DNA from: Curvularia sp. ZM96
Lineage: Eukaryota > Ascomycota > Dothideomycetes > Pleosporales > Pleosporaceae
Assembly: GCA_022457065.1 (NCBI GenBank)
Contig: JAJGBQ010000003.1
Coordinates: 2,108,001 to 2,172,000, forward strand
DNA: 64,000 bases
Direction of reading: 5' to 3'
Positions within the stretch are counted from its first letter, which is position 1; the number at the start of each line of letters is the position of its first letter. Made by a program: the position numbers and the translations under genes. The notes below the pieces were generated by a model. The model ran no database searches. It saw only the letters and a list, made by a program, of their open reading frames with translations, and was not told the origin of the DNA. This document shows positions 34,186 through 44,591 of the stretch, piece by piece.

Positions 34186-35828
34186 TGTGTTGTGTGATTA
34201 GAAAAGTAAAGAGAGTGTTGATGATGAAACTCAAACAACTAAGGGGGGTGGTGTTATTTTAACACGAGCAATTTTCACATTCACGACTGCTACACTAGTC
34301 GGACATGACCCTTCTTTTGGTATCCTTCCTGATATCATGCCGAGGCAGGAACATGCCGGTGTGGCGACAATGTCCCTTTTGGCAGCGCATTGCGTTCAAC
34401 AATTTGAAGCAACTTAGAACGCGTGATGTGGTATGAATGAGGTCAAGCTACGTCATGAACCAGTATATGCAGGCCGTCTGAATAGAGAGGAGGTGTAAGC
34501 TGTGCCTTCAGGTGTAGCCCTGTAAACCCAGCTATGTCGCAAGCGGTTAGTCTATCTTGGCAACCACATGCTGGAATCGAAGAATACCCCTCCAAATCGA
34601 AGAGACAGCGAAATTCTTCTCACCGCTGTCCATCTTCCCACCTCCACCGGAACTGTCACGTTCTTGTTTTTTTCTTGATCGCGCGCCTAAACAGGACCTG
34701 TGTGGCTTTGCTTCTGCGATACCGGATTGGCTGCTGCGTCTATTAGGAGAGCCGGGTAACCTGGCTAGCCAGGGCGGTTGCTGGGAAGCAAAGACGTTTT
34801 TTCGATTCAACAATTCTCCATCGCCCTCGCAGTGTCGCTAACTCGATGAAATGCTCTAGGACGGCTAGAGTAAAACTAGTGACTCTTGATAGCTGCCTCG
34901 AGAGCTTTGTATCGTCCGTGTCACGCGACACTGTAGCTGTAGAAATACATATAGGAGCCACGCATTCAAGTTGAGCGTCTGCGCATACACACACTCGGAG
35001 ACTATCGAGTCCAACGCCCCCGAACATCATGATGCCGACAGAGTGATTGGCAGTGCCGGCGCCTGGCTCGGTTTTCGCTCTTTACCCGTTCATGTTTTGC
35101 ATGTTGCATGGGCTTGCATTGAAGATGCTGCGAAAATGTATCCGAGACAGGATCGCAATACCACGAGCGAAGTACTAGTCATGGCTCCTGTAGCTGCCGC
35201 TATCTTATCTACAAATTTCCCGCTACAGCTCGTGTCCCATTTAGGCCATCGAATTCCAGCGCTTCTTCTTTGTTATCCCACCTTCCCGTTGCAACGCTGG
35301 ATATTACACGTAAGGCAAGCCTCGGTACAAGTACCCCGGACGTTGGAACTCGTACCCGAAGCACGCTGGATATCTGATGCCGTTAAGAAGCGGAAGTAGC
35401 TTGAGCGATCAAGCTGAAACATGTTTGCCGCTTGCACTCACCAATGAGTGACGCGAGCAAGTCAGATGTACCTCCGCTTAGGGAGTTTGACACGTGGTGA
35501 GGTAATCCCAAAGACTGACTGAGCGTGTAGGGCTGCCATGACGACGGGCTGGCTGACCGCCTGCGTTCGGGTTATCCAGGGCAAAATTGGTATCAGGATC
35601 CACTTAGTGCCCCTCCATCAAGTTCCTGTCACGAGTTTCCGGGGTTGGCGCGACTGCCTATCGAGTGTGGCTGCAGCAGGGTAGTGAATGATCAATGATC
35701 CGCCGGCCAAGCCACTAGCGTCCGCCTACTTAAACCACGGTCCCCGCTCTCTCTACTTGAACCATCTTCCCAACTTATGAATCGCGTCGACGAGTCCATT
35801 CGTTCTTTTACTCACAAACACGACACAA
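34186..35828. other. Intergenic region between divergent genes
   Basis: Shared upstream region of the oxidoreductase gene (-) and the RING-PHD gene (+). The 142-residue + frame at 34971-35399 has no recognised domain or splice context, and I do not call it. No repeats or RNA genes seen. Confidence 0.45.
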
Positions 35829-37921
35829 ATGGCAGAGACGTGCATAGTCTGCCTCGGCGATCTCGTCCCCCGAGACGACGCCCCTACCGCCACCGAAGCA
35901 TCGCCCCCGAGCAACCCACCTGAAGATAGTGCTGATGTCTCAGCTGGACACGACACTAAGAACAAGAATGTGGCTGTAGACTCGGTAAAGGACGAGGACA
36001 TGGTGGCACATTTGCTTCCATGTGGCCACGACCTACACAATGAGTGTCTCAAGCCTTGGGTGGAGCGAGCGAACAGTTGCCCTATATGCCGAGCCAGTTT
36101 CAACATGGTCGAGCTCAGCGCATGCGTTGGAGGTATGTCTGTCCTGGATACCACGGATCTCTGCAGTAATGAAGTTGTTTTCGTTGCCCGGTATGGCTAA
36201 ATGGTCAGTCGAGCTCAACACAACCTCTGCTTATTCCTACATTATTGCGCGGCATTAAGCGTTTTAGTTAGCTGAGCTGATTAACTGACGTTTGAATAGG
36301 TCCCAAGATTTCCGAATACACTGTCCAGGACAAACAGCAGGTTGCTGACATTGACCCATCTATGATTATTGAGGACGACTATGCACTAGAGGACGATGGA
36401 AGCTATGATGCATGCATGGTGTGCGACGAGTTCGGTGACGCGTCCCAGCTCATGTACTGCCATAGCTGCGAGCAACTATGCCACGTCTTTTGCGCTGGTC
36501 TTGACCGGATGCCCTCCCGCGGTCCCTGGTACTGTCAGGGCTGTGTTGAGAACCCCAGTTTGCTCGAGGCGGCATCCAGACGACGGCCGGCCATTCGAGG
36601 CCCTGCTGCCTGGGTCAATGGCAGAAGCCGTGTACCTCGACACAACCAAGCCCCTGACGAGTGGGTGGGAGTCTGGCAGAGTGTTTGGGATCGTCTGCAG
36701 TTCGATATTGAATTTCCTTTTGACGAGGAAGAGCAGTCTGAGAACCAATCTGATGTTACGCGGCGCGAGGATCGCCGGTGGGAAGAGCGTATGCGTGTGG
36801 CGCGACGGGCCGGAGCTGGCAATCGGTTCCAGATGGTCACTGATAACCTGGTGACTGGACGGCGTCGCAACTCCAACATACCGACACGATCCACCAACCG
36901 CACACTGCATCGCGAGCCACCAAAAACACCAAAAGATCCCGAATCGCAGGAGGAACTACGCGCGTGGAATCAGTTCGAAAAAGCGCGTGAACAACTTGCT
37001 CAGGCGGAGGCGCAGAATGCACCCAGCGTAGCAAGCACCAGCAGTCGACGGGCTCGCAAGCGCAAGTCGATTGATTCCTCGGCTGCCGAGTCTGAGCCTC
37101 GCGAGCAGAAGCCGGAACGCAAGTTGAAGCGTCCTCGTACACGTATGCATATAGACAATGGCGAGTCGTCGGCGGCAGCAGCAGCTCGTCGTAGTACTAT
37201 TACGCACACATCTGGAGCTGCGGCGTCATCACCAGCTGCTCCAAACGGCGAATCATCTGCTCCCGCCCCTGGGTTTCTGCAATCTCTCCTGCAAGAAGTT
37301 GAGGTAGATCGGTTTGCCGAGCGCGATAGGGAGATCGCCGCCCCTCAGCCTCGGCGCATTATCGTTGAGCGTGCCTGTTCACCACAATACTCATCACCCG
37401 GACTATCGCCTGTTTACTCGAAACCTCCCGGCATAGCTACACCGCCGCCTTTGAACCTGACGCGCACTGGGTCGCCTGCACAAAAGGAACCTCAACTGTC
37501 GCCCACTTATTCACCATATTCCCCCGCAGATGACGATCGGGCCGGCCGTCGTAAGCTTGCGCACCGGCCTGTTGGCCTGAGCAGCCCGCCCCGCTCCAAG
37601 GACTCCTCACCCATCCGTCCTGCGCTCTCCTACTCCACTAAAGCTGAATTGCAGCGCATGGTGACTGCAGTCTTGAAACCGCTGTATCTGAAGAAGGAGG
37701 TCTCGAAGCAGGAGTACACGGATGTGAACCGTGACGTGTCACGTTTACTGTACGAAAAAGTTGGCGAGGCTGGCGCAGATGCACTTGCAGACCAAGAAAC
37801 TAGGGAGAAATGGCAGAAGATGGCCAGCAGCGAGGTCAACCTTGCCATCAAGGCGTTGCCGCGCCATCAAGCCGGAGCACTTTCGCCAGCTGCTGACGAC
37901 TCGGCTTCTTCGTCTGCATAA
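35829..37921 (+). CDS. RING-PHD finger nuclear protein, PHRF1-like
   Basis: Exons 35829-36132 and 36300-37921 (intron 167 nt) give 641 residues. The RING finger uses Cys5 and Cys8, then after an unusually long acidic insertion LPCGHDLHNEC (Cys65, His67, His70, Cys73) and CPIC (Cys84, Cys87). A PHD finger follows at about residues 140-185 (CMVCDEFGDASQLMYCHSC, then WYCQGC). The middle is basic and rich in Arg, Lys and Ser, with a likely nuclear signal KLKRPRTR and RNA polymerase II CTD-like phrases such as SPTYSPYSP. The C-terminal segment starting ELQRMVTAVLKPLYLKKEV and continuing about 75 residues resembles the C-terminal domain of PHRF1/SFR19-type CTD-associated proteins. Likely an E3 ligase or reader acting near transcription; function is inferred. 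Confidence 0.82.
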
Positions 37922-38629
37922 GAATTTTGTTTTTTATTTTTGCATTATGCTTAGGCGTATCTTCTGGCGTTTTTATAACCGGACACCCATGGCGAACATT
38001 TGCCATGACCATGCAGGTTTTACTGGAAGCGAGGGACACCATGATACCACTGGGCTTTGAACATTTGCTGGGTGTTTTATCTAGGGGCTATTATGGAGTT
38101 ATATAGTAGGGAGTGTGTACATAATGCTTTTTTCTGCTGGTTTACTTGCGTTAGTGACGCAATGGAATACAGTTCCAGCCAGGGTAAATGATTTACCGGC
38201 AAATACTTGCTATTCTATGTGTCTTATATTCTTGTGTGTCTGCGTGTGTCTGTTTTTATCTACGAGCAGTGTCATGGATACCAATGGAAACCCCATTTTT
38301 GTTGCGATATGGCAAGTGCAATAGGAAGAGAACGAACTTTTGTGTAGATACGGTAGGGTTATGGAATATCATAACTTAGGGCATGTTACTCCACCCACTC
38401 TTACACGCTTTGGTCACATTTCAGGTCGAGAAACATAATATAGGAAAAAGAGAAACGATTTCTAGGTCTCAAGCCTGGAAGCTATACCATACTTTTAATT
38501 TTTTTCCCCTTGCTATCGTCCACAACTCAGACAAGAATAAGCGAATTGCATTTGTTTAGGGTACCACGGTCTTTGGTCCCTGCCTCCTTTTCTTCTCCCC
38601 CCTTTTCCCCTTATTTTTTCTAAAAACGT
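37922..38629. other. 3' region between convergent genes
   Basis: AT-rich 3' regions of the RING-PHD gene and the Q-rich protein gene. Nothing else is supported. Confidence 0.5.
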
Positions 38630-40267
38630 CTAATACTCATTTCGTCGATACTCGTTGTCGCGGTGTTCATTATCGCGATAGCCCTGCTGCTGGTAACCTT
38701 GCTGCTGCTGATACTGTGGGGGAGGGGGAACATAGTTTCCTCCCTGATACTGTTGCTGTGGTGGAGGTTGTTGCTGATAGTAAGATTGCTGGGGCGGGGC
38801 ATGATGCTGGTCTGGTCTGTAGTCATGCTGTTGTTGCTGAGGAGGAGGCGCATATTGCTGAGTTTGGTAATTGTCCTGATTGGGGTGTTGTTGCTGCTGC
38901 TGAGGAGGTCTCTGCTCGAAGCCTGCACCACCGCCCATATGCTGCTGCGTGGGATTGCCCACGCTGACATTTTCGTTTCCAATGTCGTCTGGAACATTGA
39001 TTTTGACGTCCGGAAGGTACCGCTGGACCTTTTGCTCGACCATGGTTTGGACGAAGACCCAGCTTTCACGCTCGAAGCGGCGGTGGCCGCCGTTTACGAC
39101 GCCGAGAATGCTTTCGCGGAGTGTCTCTTGCACTTTGCGTACTAGGTCGCGGATCTTGTTGAGTAGTTTGGCCTTGATGTCGTCGCCAAAGCCGCGATCT
39201 GCGTTGGGTGATGCATCACGGTCGAGCTGAGAGTCAAAAGGATTGCCGCCCAGGATCTTTTCTAGTGGCCGCTGGAACTGGTCGGGCAGCATCTCGAAGA
39301 GCTGTTTTTCGATCTGGCCTAGAATCTTCCGGAACTCGAGACGCACTTCGCGGTGCACTTTGGCGAGACCTGTGCTGAGTTTGTCGCTAATGACGCGTGA
39401 GAAGCCTCCACCACTGCCCTCGCCCTCACGATTGGACTCATCGAATCCCCTAGCAGACCCTTCGTTTCCGCCCTTCTTACCAAACAGGCTTCCTAAACCT
39501 TTCACAATATCACCTACATGTTCCGCAATCTCAGCTTTCGCGCCATCACCCAGATCCCTCGAACTCGTGTTCCCACGCAACCAGCGTTTGATATGCTCAA
39601 GCGCAATACGAGTGAATTGTTCAGCAATGGATGCGTGCTGCGAGCGCAGCTTCTCACCCACAACCTGTTTGATCTCTGGGCTAATCATCCTAGCTTTTTC
39701 CTCTGGGTTCTGCGACGCCTCTTTGATAGTATTCGACAGCATACCCAGCAGGCCTCCAATTTGAAATCCCTGGCCATTTCCGCCCTGAGATCCACCGCGA
39801 TCCTCAAGACTATCCTGCACCGCGTTGAGGGCTGAGGAAAGGAATCCTCGTGCTCCAGATGAGAAATCAATGTCTTGAGATCGGGCTTGCTCTGGGCCTC
39901 CGCGATTGTTGCCCTGAGTCAGAGCAAAAATCTCCCGCAAATCTCCACCTGCCTCGTCGGAAACCTGTCCAAAGCTCCTAGTCAATTTGGCTATTTCATC
40001 GGCAAACGGCAGCGACTGGCCGCCGTATGCGTCTGGCGCGGCGTCACTCAGGTTCCATGGCCCACCACGTGAACCTTGTGATGACGATTTGTCTTGATTG
40101 AAGAGCGAGCGGAAAGCATCGACGACTTGGGTTTCCAGGCTGTCGATTGTCTTTTGTTGGAAGTCTTCTAGTTCAGAGGCAATGCGGGGTTGGATCTGGG
40201 GCGCGAGCGAGTCGACGTATTCGTCGACTTTTTGCATTAGGACTTCTGGGAGGCCGCGGGACGACAT
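38630..40267 (-). CDS. Unknown protein with helical N-terminal region and Q/P/Y-rich prion-like tail
   Basis: I do not recognise a named domain. Single exon of 545 residues from ATG 40267 (MSSRGLPEVLMQKVDEYVDS). Residues 1 to about 60 are predicted helical. The middle has Gly-rich spacers and amphipathic helices such as HREVRLEFRKILGQIEKQLFEM and a later one with LLNKIRDLVRKVQETLRE. The last about 120 residues are very rich in Gln, Pro and Tyr with QQQ runs, ending in the repeats RDNEHRDNEYRRNEY. No signal peptide or membrane helix. The upstream in-frame ATG at 40534 would add a leader unlike the rest. The architecture, helices plus prion-like tail, suggests a membrane- or self-associating scaffold; this is inference. 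Confidence 0.7.
   Translation of the reverse strand: MSSRGLPEVLMQKVDEYVDSLAPQIQPRIASELEDFQQKTIDSLETQVVDAFRSLFNQDKSSSQGSRGGPWNLSDAAPDAYGGQSLPFADEIAKLTRSFGQVSDEAGGDLREIFALTQGNNRGGPEQARSQDIDFSSGARGFLSSALNAVQDSLEDRGGSQGGNGQGFQIGGLLGMLSNTIKEASQNPEEKARMISPEIKQVVGEKLRSQHASIAEQFTRIALEHIKRWLRGNTSSRDLGDGAKAEIAEHVGDIVKGLGSLFGKKGGNEGSARGFDESNREGEGSGGGFSRVISDKLSTGLAKVHREVRLEFRKILGQIEKQLFEMLPDQFQRPLEKILGGNPFDSQLDRDASPNADRGFGDDIKAKLLNKIRDLVRKVQETLRESILGVVNGGHRRFERESWVFVQTMVEQKVQRYLPDVKINVPDDIGNENVSVGNPTQQHMGGGAGFEQRPPQQQQQHPNQDNYQTQQYAPPPQQQQHDYRPDQHHAPPQQSYYQQQPPPQQQYQGGNYVPPPPQYQQQQGYQQQGYRDNEHRDNEYRRNEY
38640..38930 (-). repeat. Low-complexity Gln/Pro/Tyr-coding tract
   Basis: Repetitive CAG/CAA/CCN/TAY codons encode the tail of the preceding protein, read on the minus strand. 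Runs of QQQQ, QQPPPQQQ and three copies of a [RD]xNE[HY] unit are visible. It reads as a slippage-prone coding tract. Confidence 0.7.
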
Positions 40268-41090
40268 GTTGTAGGAAATTGAATCGAGATATTCTTGAAT
40301 AAGAAGGAATTGGTGTTGTTCGTCAAAAGGGGAAATAAAATGGTTTCTTGATGATAGAGGAGGTGGGGTTGATGTAAGTGTAGTGGAGAGCTGGCAGAAA
40401 ACGTGGCTGGTGACAAGTGGCGCTGTCACAGGTGGGGTTGTGTGGCCAATGAGGGGTCGTAAGGGTACTCTTGAGCTATCTAGGAAGTAGTTGCGGAAGA
40501 CGTACGGATATGACAAGGAACTCTTAAAAATCAAGGTAGTATGAGACAGTCTCTAAGTCAAGTGCATTATTTGTTACTTTACTTATAACAATAAAACGTA
40601 AGTCTCTTTTCACATCCACTTGCACTGCGGACATGCAAAAACAATAGCAAAAAATCAAGGCTATGATTGTTATCAGGGCTACGATATTTCGCCAAGTCGT
40701 CGATTTTCAATCAAACCGTCGATCCTTATCAAGCCGTCGACTCCTTAAAGCCTCCGCTGCCCGATGTCTGTCTTCCGGATCGAACCAACGTCCTAGGGCC
40801 GACAGACACCCCCCTAGCGAGCAGCCCAGTTCTCAGTCATAGTGCTAAACCACTATGGAACTATTATGCTAGGGGGCCCACCCAATGAAGCATGGGAGTG
40901 ACTGCTTGATGGGAGGATAAGTAATTTTGTGATATATATACTTGAGACATATTGGATGATAGAAGGTGGTAAAGGGTGGTAGAGAGGTGAATGTGGGATT
41001 GCGTGGGGCGAGCAAACGCAGTAAGGGCGAGCAAACATAGCATATATTCGCACGCCTATGTATCCATCCATCCAGCGAGCAATGTGATGC
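40268..41090. other. Intergenic region
   Basis: No gene is supported. Between 40690 and 40745 the motif GTCGA recurs three times (GTCGTCGATT, CCGTCGATCC, GCCGTCGACT) without clear dyad or periodicity. A B-box-like GGTTCGATCC near 40775-40790 on the minus strand has no matching tRNA stems. Confidence 0.45.
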
Positions 41091-42420
41091 TCAAACAATA
41101 GCCTCAGGCCTTTCAGTTCGCCTCTTCGCAGTACCCAAGCCCGCATGGCCCTTCTCCTGGTTCTTGCCCAACCAAGGCTTCAGCGCCTCACCCACCAAGC
41201 TCTGTCTCAGGAAATAAATAATCTGACCGATGATGATCAAGACAAACGCGATAGGATACATCCAGTGAATGTTGAGTCCAAAAACCTTGACACCAATGGC
41301 CACGCCCCAGAAATTTCCCGTGAGCAAGGAAATGTTGAAGAAGGCGGCGGAGCTCATGCGGAACATAACGGGCGCAAGGGAGTAGAAGAGGGAGAGGATG
41401 AGAGTGTAGCCGGTGAGATAACCACCGACTTTGGCGTTCCAGGTCGCAGAACGGAAGGCAGCACGGTCGAAAATACCGGCTTGTGCGCCGTTGATAAACA
41501 TACCCCAGAAGGCCAGTTGCCCGACGACTTCGTATAGTGGTCGCTCCGAGACGAGCCATTCCTCGAAGACGTTGGAGAGGCCGTAGAACGTGGCGCCCAA
41601 GAGAGCGAACAAGTCGCCCTTGACCGGGTCGATAGCGCCAAAGTTATTGGCGCCTGTGATGTGGTCTGAGCCAAAGATTACACCCAGACCGCCGATGCAG
41701 AGCAGGATGCCGAAGATTTGTGTGTAGTGGTAGCGCACTCTGAGGAAGAAGAAGGAGATGATTACGACGACGGCAATGGCCCAGAAGTTGATTAGTTGGG
41801 CGCTGAGAATGGTGGTCTGGGCATGTGTTAGTGCATAGCCCCGAAGTTACAAAAACGAGCGGGAACTCACATAGCGGTACGCCAGGACAATAAAGTAGTT
41901 GCCCTCAACGTCCATGAAAGCCAGGATCAGGTAGCGCCAACCGTCTTTTAGGATCAAGCGCCCCCATTTCTTGAAGCCGTACTTGTATATGGTATACGAG
42001 GTGTAGATTAGGTTGAGTAGGACGTAGTTAAAGAAGGACTGGAACGCGGGGATCGAGGTACCCTGTTCCGAGAGCAAAGAAGAGAATGTGTTCGTAGAGG
42101 TAATGCAAATGGCGAGGACTGCGCATTGCTAGTTAGCCGTGCGCTCTCTTGCTGTATCTTTTTAAATGGTATCAACACATACCCTGCCCAAGCAATAGCG
42201 TTATCCAGAACTGCTTCGTCTTGACGTATTGGAACCAGCGTCCCTTTGTCTGCGCATCGCGCTCCAAGACCTCGTTTGTGGGCGCGCCGCTATGCAACTC
42301 GTTTTCAGACGTCACATACTGGTCAACGGCCGTCTTGTGTACTGCGTCTGTGTCATGGTGCTGGTGGTGCGCATCTGGAACCACGACGCCCTCGGCGGGG
42401 TGGACTTGGACTTGGTTCAT
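41091..42420 (-). CDS. Solute carrier family 35 member F-type transporter (SLC35F/DUF914)
   Basis: Multipass membrane transporter of the drug/metabolite superfamily. Exons 42420-42183, 42118-41871 and 41816-41091 (introns of 64 and 54 nt) give 403 residues. After a cytosolic leader rich in His and Asp come about ten helices, starting QFWITLLLGQVLAICITSTN. Diagnostic segments include FMDVEGNYFIVLAYRYTT, FGILLCIGGLGVIFGSD, GDLFALLGATFYGLSNVFEE and PVMFRMSSAAFFNISLLT, all typical of SLC35F1/F2/F6 and yeast relatives. The C-terminus is short and basic. The subcellular membrane and substrate are unknown for most of this family. Confidence 0.92.
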
Positions 42421-43343
42421 GGTGCTGTATCTTGTCGGCCAGAGAAAAGATATATGGGAGCTTTTCGTGTTGAACGTGAGCGCAAAACCCCGAAGTCGCC
42501 CACGATAGGTGTATGCAAAGCGTACGGATACTTGGAGGAGGTGACAGGCGGGCGGGGGGTCCACCCGATTATAAGCCAATCTTTGGATTCGCACTCATCC
42601 AGTCGCGTCGCGCGCTCCGCCCATCATGCGACAGTCGAGTGAAAAAAATGGCGTTCTTGGCCAGCATCCAGAGCACGGAACCCCCACTTATTCTTACCTC
42701 GGTGGGGCAAACTTCGGAGACTAAGCACCCACTTGGTGGAGAGAGTTGAGGACGTGCTTTGGGCAGGAAGGGCTACGGGCGTTAGGCGAGGCCCGATGCT
42801 TGCTTTTTTCCCATTGTGTGCCGCTGTCGTGCATGGCAAAGACAGTAGGCTGACGCTGGAAGAATGCTACTGGAACGGCAGATACGCCTACAAGCCGCAA
42901 ATGGCAGGGGACAAGCGAAAGATTGATCACAGAGTGGGGGTCAGCATGCAGGTGCGGCATGCCTTTACGACTAGCACACCGTCTATACGCTCGGATGGCG
43001 TTTCTGCCCTTAGACATATGCACGCAGAGACTTCGCAGTCTGCGCAGACGTGGACCCGAGCACCTGGTAGAGGCGGCGGGCAGCGGCGAACCATAGTGGG
43101 GCACGGGTGTAGCAATGCACGGTCACAGAGGCGAGGTGTTGTAACAACAAGTTGTATTTTCTAATGATTGGCTAGGTAAGAGTAGAGACGAAGGGATGAA
43201 GGGCAGTACAGGACTGTCTCCACCCCCACCCAAGCAATACAAAGACGTAGGAAATAAGCCAACGCAAAAGTAATGTTAGGTAAAGACAGTAAATAGTTGG
43301 CTGGTTCACTCATATCCGCCATGCAGCCGCCGAGGTAACGGTC
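42421..43343. other. Intergenic region
   Basis: Upstream region of the SLC35F gene and 3' region of eIF5. Frames at 42229-43164 have no domain support. Confidence 0.45.
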
Positions 43344-44591
43344 CTAGTCAGAGTCCTCCGACTCGCTCTCCTCCTGCTCAAGCCAGGTCTTGAACTGCTC
43401 GGCAGACTTGCGAACAGTCTTGCTGACCTTGAGGTCGACGTACCTCTTGCTGGCCTTGGAGCACCACGCCATGAGCTGCTCTTCAGACACAAGGTCGTTC
43501 TCGTACACCTTGAGCAGGATGGCAGAGACCTGAGGGATGAGCTCGGGCTTGTCATTGCCCACAAAGCGCTCGATACCACCAAGGAAAGCCTTCTCGTGCT
43601 TGTCCGACGTGATCATCTTCTTGAGCATGGGAGCGCGGCCGTCAATCTGCTTGACAATCTTCTCGGTGAAGAGCGTCTGGGGGATGACGGTAAGAGTACG
43701 GTGCTTGGTCTCGATACCAAGCTCCTTGGCCTTCATGTAAATCTCGACGTTGTCAAGGTTCTCGACGCCGCCCTTCTCTGCACCAGTGTCGATGATCCAC
43801 TTGCCAAAAGTGTCGTAGCTGGATCCACCCTCTTCCTCGTCCTCAATGACAAGAGCACGCTTAAGGTCGTCGGGAAGGTCTTGGGCACGGGCCCTGATGG
43901 CTGCCTCAGAGGTGTCAATGGACCACTCAACCTCCTTGGCTTCCTCTTCCTCAATCTCCTTGGCGCCCTCGTTGATCTGGCGAGTGAGTTCGTCATCACT
44001 GCCAGCCTCGAGTGCCAGGTCGCCGTCCTCACCGTTCTCTTCTCCGCTCTCGCCAGGGCTTCCGTTTTCAGGCGAGTTGGCGTCGCCGCGGGCTTCAGCC
44101 TCCTTGCGGGCACGGCGCTCAGCCTTCTTGCTCGACTTGTCCTTCTTGCCCTTCTTGGGCTCGTTCTTGAGGATGAAGGAGCTGAGCTTGAGGCGAGGGT
44201 CGACTTCGGAAATCTTTCCGCATGCCTTGCAGTCGAGCGTGATGTTGCCATCCTTGATGTGGACGTCGGTTTCCGGGTTCTTGCATTTCTTGCAGAGGAC
44301 GAACTTGGCAATGAAGCCATCAAGGTAGTCCTGCAGCTTGCTGGCATCGTGGGCGCCGTTGATGATCCAACGGTCGTCGTTGGGGCTGGTGTTTGTCTGA
44401 GCGCCAAGCTCGAAACCAAAGTACTTGATGACGTGAGCGGGTGGGCGGGCGAGCGAGCCAGCGACACTGCTCAGGTTGACAATGACGGTCTTGATGCCAT
44501 TGCCCTTGCCCTCAATCTTGGACTGGATACGCTCCATCTTGTAGCGGTAGAAGGGGTCGGTGACATCGCGGCGAATGTTGACGGTAGCCAT
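43344..44591 (-). CDS. TIF5: Eukaryotic translation initiation factor 5 (eIF5)
   Basis: GTPase-activating protein for eIF2 in the 43S pre-initiation complex and scaffold for eIF3, eIF1 and eIF2. Single exon of 415 residues. The catalytic arginine finger corresponds to Arg16 in FYRYKM (Arg15 in human and yeast), followed by GKGNGIKTVIVN. The zinc ribbon uses CKKC and CKAC at about residues 101-127. An acidic-basic charged linker follows. The C-terminal W2 domain spans about residues 250-405 and ends with the aromatic/acidic boxes, including FKTWLEQEESESEDSD. Length and order match the family, and no intron is needed. Confidence 0.97.
   Translation of the reverse strand: MATVNIRRDVTDPFYRYKMERIQSKIEGKGNGIKTVIVNLSSVAGSLARPPAHVIKYFGFELGAQTNTSPNDDRWIINGAHDASKLQDYLDGFIAKFVLCKKCKNPETDVHIKDGNITLDCKACGKISEVDPRLKLSSFILKNEPKKGKKDKSSKKAERRARKEAEARGDANSPENGSPGESGEENGEDGDLALEAGSDDELTRQINEGAKEIEEEEAKEVEWSIDTSEAAIRARAQDLPDDLKRALVIEDEEEGGSSYDTFGKWIIDTGAEKGGVENLDNVEIYMKAKELGIETKHRTLTVIPQTLFTEKIVKQIDGRAPMLKKMITSDKHEKAFLGGIERFVGNDKPELIPQVSAILLKVYENDLVSEEQLMAWCSKASKRYVDLKVSKTVRKSAEQFKTWLEQEESESEDSD

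Noticed and set aside
34971..35399. 142-residue + frame in the oxidoreductase/RING-PHD gap
   Set aside because: No recognisable domain, isolated, no intron signals; length is within chance for this composition.
40770..40795. B-box-like GGTTCGATCC on the minus strand (possible tRNA)
   Set aside because: The flanking bases cannot form a five-pair T-stem and no A-box or acceptor stem is nearby.
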